From assembly GCA_026874595.1 (NCBI GenBank), contig CM049314.1, forward strand, positions 9,104,729 to 9,168,728: a stretch of DNA of 64,000 nucleotides, read 5' to 3'. Shown here in pieces: positions 60,116-64,000 of the stretch. Made by a program: the position numbers and the translations under genes. This stretch comes from Sipunculus nudus. Taxonomy: Eukaryota; Annelida; Sipuncula; Golfingiida; Sipunculidae. How positions within the stretch are numbered: the first letter of the stretch is position 1; each line of letters starts with the position of its first letter. A model generated the notes under the pieces. The model was not told the origin of the DNA. It saw only the letters and a list, made by a program, of their open reading frames with translations, and did not search any database.

Positions 60116-60689
60116 AAAATTACCATGACAAATATTCCAGGAAGGTTGCATTTTACCCAACTCGTGCATAAAATATCTTTATTCAATTGCAATATAGGGT
60201 AATTTCTGATAACCGCCTCCTCTTTCTCTCTCACTTTCTCTCTTTCTCTCTGTCACACACACATAAACAAAAACATTTTTTCAGTATATTTTTTGTAAAT
60301 GTATATAAATCTTACGTCGTATTTTTTTACCAGAATAATATTATTCAATTGATATACAGCTAGAGTCTGAATGTTCACAATTAATTTAGATTTGAAAATA
60401 ATTGAAAGTTTATCAGAAAATATATATTTAATATGAAATAGTTTATCTTATAAAATTTAAATTACATTATGGTTTGAGCATGGTGGAATACATAGCCTGT
60501 CTCATGCAAAATGAAACACAAACTCTGTCTGAACATAAGAAGCAATTTCATTTTAGATTTATAATAAATAGAAGGCATAAATCTTCAGTGTATGCACTGT
60601 TACAGGTGCTCTTTTTATTGTGTGACACGGGCGTCTCGTTTTGTTGTTGCACTCTATGTTTAACCCGTACTGGTTGAACTCTCGTTGTC

Positions 60690-61295
60690 ATACTAGCCAG
60701 GGGCTTTCTCGCCTGGCCGAGGTCACGTGGACCCTGGCGCAGCGGTGTTCTTCTGGATGATTCCTGTAGCGCGTGCTTACCGTGTAGAATGTATTATTCT
60801 TAGACTGTTCAAGAAGTGGAAAATTCTCGGCTTGGGGTGAGGAGTATATAAAGGGGCTGGGTTTTAGAGCCGGGGGAGAGCAACAGAGAAGATTTCAAGC
60901 GGACGCAGAAGCGTGTGTCAGTTTCTCGGACCTTATCCGAACAGTGCGGCAATTATAGATTTTCTTCAGCCTTTCTCCTCGATTTTGTGCATTTGGACTT
61001 CAGTTTACTTTCTGGATTGTTACAAGAGCTTTACACTGGACTGTCATTCTCCGAGAGTATACAATAAAGAACTTATCATTGTGACGGTGGTGATATCCAG
61101 GTACCGTGCACTTTGTGTATTTTACTGTGTGACTGTATTGATTTGTTGTTATACCGCTGTTTTACTGTATAATTGAATTTATTTGGTGTATTGTAATGTA
61201 AGAGTTTTTTAAGGATAAATTATGGTTATTTGTTAACAAAAAACCACTGACTTCTTTATTTATTCCCCTAGACATTTCACGCTGCCTAGTGTTAC
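60690..61295 (+). mobile_element. Solo-LTR-like or promoter-like block
   Basis: A GC-richer block contains TATATAAAGG at about 60,846 and AATAAAG at about 61,063, spaced like the promoter and polyadenylation signal of an LTR. A T-rich 3' part ends in GTGTTACA near 61,293. No long reading frame with known domains. The ends are guesses; a non-LTR promoter is an alternative. Confidence 0.4.
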
Positions 61296-62121
61296 AGAAT
61301 CTGATTTTTTTTTATCTCCATCACAAAATTTGTGTTCATCACGCATACGTGATTTGTTTATATTAGGTTCCGTAACAGCATATCTGGAAATTTGAGACAT
61401 GGTTTGCTGCTGTGCAATAGTTGTAGGTTTTCCCATCATCTTATGCTTTACATCAGTTATTTTCATATATATCATGTGTGAATGCTAAAAAAAAAACACT
61501 CGTCTGATAAATAATAAAAATATGATGAAATAATTTAATTTTTTTATTCAGGTATTGTGTTTTCCTTTGGTTGTAATAAGGTTTTTTAAACAATATAAGT
61601 AATCTTAAGAGTGTATGTTTTTTTTGCCTTTAAATGCCTTTAGAAATCAGACTAAGTCAAATCGCTAATTACAAACGATTAATCTCTTGAAATTATATAC
61701 AGTATCATACGGAAATAATGCTTCCCTACAGCGTGTGCTTGTAATAAATTTGTCACTCTTTATACTAAACTATAATTATATGTTTTATTTGTACTTATCC
61801 TCTATTCAGCATACTTCTTTAAGATGTTAACTACATGCTAAGTACGAAGCTCTTCAACATTTTGAATCACCATCGACCTTTATCCCAATGACCAAGTTCC
61901 AGCACGCTGAATAAATTATGTCGCATTATCAGCACGTGACTCGTCATACACACATAGATCCAAATATACGCACATGGTACTTGAAAAGACTAGAGCGATA
62001 TACACACAAGTCGGCAGTGAACGGTGACGATGTGAACTGCAATATTGTTCACCGCAGCATACGTTACAGGCTTTCGTACCTTACGTGTAATCACCCTAAT
62101 ATTTACTTTTTAGTGTCAAGT
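61296..62121. other. Spacer and probable 5' region of the sulfotransferase gene
   Basis: No separate gene seen. The sulfotransferase frame stays open upstream to an ATG at 61,918, but the 68 extra residues show no sulfotransferase similarity, so this is more likely 5' UTR. Confidence 0.35.
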
Positions 62122-63658
62122 ATGGCAAGCTTGACGACGGTTTCAAATATTCCTGGGGAGGTGGAATTCCAAGGTGTGATGTACCCACACGTAGCTACAA
62201 AACAAACCCTAGAGAGCATGTCAAGCTGGCCGGTACACGACGGGGATATATTCATCGCAGGCTACCCAAAAGTTGGTAAGTGGCCTTTTATGGACTTTGT
62301 TATTCTTTGCGGTGACTGAGCATATATAAAAAAATGTTTGGTCTCCCATAGATAGTTATTGAATTGCCCGCTAGATGGCAGTTACGAACAAGTGACGAGC
62401 GTGAATCCGGCCCGCCTTGATTGTTGACCTTCCATCACTGCAGTTAATCTTATAAGAGAAGACTATATTACTGGAAACATTGTTCTTGTTTAAAAATGAA
62501 GAAGTGAACAATAATAAACCTTACATTTTTGTGGCAGTTTCCTCCTAGAAACTTCCTATTGTATGGATTTAATGGAATCTTAAGGATTTTTATCATTTTA
62601 TTAGTTTTTCATGATTCCCGTTAATAATCAGAAGTTTCCATGAGGTGGACTGGAATGGGATCTTAGATGGTGGTCAATGGCAAGTGGGAACCCTCTTTTA
62701 TGGTTCTATATGGAACTACAGTTCCCGGATAGGTAGTAATCATGTAGGTTCAATAATAATAATAATAATAATAATAATAGCAATATCATAATATTATTAT
62801 TATTGTTGTTGTTGTTGTCTCTGTTAATATAATCATAATTATTATTATTGCTATTATTATTATTATTATAAAACAACCAATATTTTAGGAAACAACTGGG
62901 TGCAGACGATCGTGAGTGCCATACTTGTAGCAGACAACTTGGACGAGTTTGAGAAAGACGGACCGCAGAACATGCTGAGATATCCTTTCGAGTTGTTTTC
63001 TCTTCCTTATATCCAGGAAAAAATATCTCGTCCAAACATATTCTACACTCACCTCTACCCCTCCGGCTTTCCCACAGAGATAAAAGAGAAGAAAAATAAA
63101 GTTATCTATGTGCTCAGAAATCCAAATGACGTCGCTGTGTCCTTTTATCATTTTCACCGCATGCAAAAGATACTTGGCTGTTACAAAGGCACCTGGGATG
63201 ACTTTTTCCCGTATTTTAACAATGGAAATGTAGTATTTGGTAGCTATTATAAACATACCCAGGAATGGCTGAGGAATTTAGATGATTTTAACGGGCAACT
63301 AATAATATATGAAGAGATGTCCAGCGACCCGGTCAAGGCAATAGAGACTATTACTACCTACTTGGAAAAACCTTTATCTGACAACCAAATTGAGCGTATA
63401 GCTAAAATCACTAGTTTTGAAGATATGCGGAGAAATCCAGCTTTGAACAAGGAGGGGTTACCTCAGATAAAAACTGATATTTCTCCCTTATTACGAAAAG
63501 GGCAAGTTGGAGATTGGAAGAATTATTTCAATGAGCAGCAAACAAAAGAGGCAGAAAAAAATATCAAGATTTGGTGGAGAAAACCGGGATTACTCTTCTA
63601 TATGAATGAATGTGACAAGAATATACATGTACAAGGATACACCTGTATGAAAAGGTAA
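62122..63658 (+). CDS. Cytosolic sulfotransferase (SULT1-like)
   Basis: Two exons, 62,122-62,275 and 62,889-63,658 (GT-AG, phase 1); product 307 aa, close to the usual length of about 295. The enzyme moves a sulfonate group from PAPS to a hydroxyl or amine of a small molecule; the acceptor cannot be told. The 5'-phosphosulfate loop is YPKVGNNW (residues 48-55), split by the intron at Gly52, versus the usual YPKSGTTW. The catalytic His is in FYTHLYP (His106). The 3'-phosphate site is VLRNPNDVAVSFYHF (Arg128, Ser136), and the C-terminal PAPS motif is RKGQVGDWKN (254-263). No signal peptide or membrane segment, so cytosolic. The start at 62,122 is chosen because upstream codons are unlike the family. 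Substitution of both Thr by Asn in the PAPS loop is unusual. Confidence 0.88.
62747..62872. repeat. (AAT)n / (TTG)n / (ATT)n trinucleotide repeat in sulfotransferase intron
   Basis: AAT repeats at 62,752-62,780, then TTATTG/TTG repeats, then ATT repeats to 62,872; the opposed AAT and ATT arms could fold back on each other. It ends 16 bp before exon 2, close to the branch-point and acceptor region. Confidence 0.9.
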
Positions 63659-64000
63659 GCGACGTATCTGCTAAGGTCAGTATAGTTCTAAGTAAGTTAA
63701 AGTAATCTGCCGGTGTATACCATGTAAACCAATTGGTGTTAAATAATTGTTTGACGCTTGCCACAAAGCACTGATCGGCTAGTAACTATAGATTCTTAAA
63801 GCAGATAATATGTTTATAAGGACAAATCATATATTGGCGGATAAGGATGTGACAATGTTCAGCTTTATCAGCTGTCGTTTGAAGGCGCTGCAGCATTATG
63901 TTTAAGAAAATGACGAAAAAGGTCAAGTTTTCATTTAGACAGATTTAATTTTTCCCGCTGCATTAGCGTACCTAAGGGGGATGTGGGCGGCAGGGATGTT
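63659..64000. other. Sequence downstream of the sulfotransferase gene
   Basis: About 340 bp of probable 3' UTR and flank. No further coding sequence; no canonical AATAAA on the plus strand was seen before the window ends. Confidence 0.35.

Noticed and set aside
61918-62121. Upstream in-frame ATG giving a 68-residue N-terminal extension to the sulfotransferase
   Set aside because: The extension has no resemblance to the family, and the Met at 62,122 gives the usual length and start position.

Overview
This is animal nuclear DNA: AT-rich, with spliced genes, long introns, many (AT)n microsatellites and dense transposon debris. The gene content points to a lophotrochozoan, most likely a mollusc (inference from gene families and repeat style; nothing in the window fixes the species). 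It includes secreted C-type-lectin-like proteins in a tandem array, a head-to-tail pair of Cys-loop (nicotinic acetylcholine receptor-like) subunit genes, and a cytosolic sulfotransferase.

Layout. Positions 1-24,290 are a tandem segmental duplication: unit A (about 1-9,540), unit B (about 9,541-21,684) and the start of unit C (about 21,685-24,290). Units A and B each carry one five-exon minus-strand gene for a secreted protein with two C-type-lectin-like domains. The array is already in mid-unit at base 1, so it probably continues to the left. Unit B has gained blocks that unit A lacks: an LTR fragment, a TIR element filled with palindromic tandem repeats, and a 1.0 kb TA-flanked DNA transposon whose empty site is visible in unit A. 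Unit C runs into a decayed Ty3/gypsy element (about 23,744-29,680) that carries a piggyBac-like MITE.

Positions 30,633-40,994 and 47,833-58,852 are two paralogous six-exon receptor subunit genes, both on the minus strand, with the same intron phases and with identical sizes for exons 2, 3 and 4 (45, 110 and 181 bp). Both lack the vicinal cysteine pair of agonist-binding alpha subunits, so they read as non-alpha subunits. Gene 1 has Lys where nearly all cation-selective members have Glu at the -1' position of the pore. Introns and the spacer hold a Penelope-like element fragment with a hammerhead-ribozyme-like core, a 715 bp element with exact 6 bp target duplications, a Tigger-like deletion derivative, several MITEs and a tRNA-like SINE head.

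Positions 58,853-62,121 hold an hAT-like MITE and an LTR- or promoter-like block. A two-exon sulfotransferase gene (62,122-63,658, plus strand) closes the window.

The lectin-like proteins are predicted to be secreted, the receptor subunits to lie in the plasma membrane and the sulfotransferase in the cytosol. I see no common pathway. The window is best read as two local gene-family expansions plus one separate gene, with repeats filling the space between.
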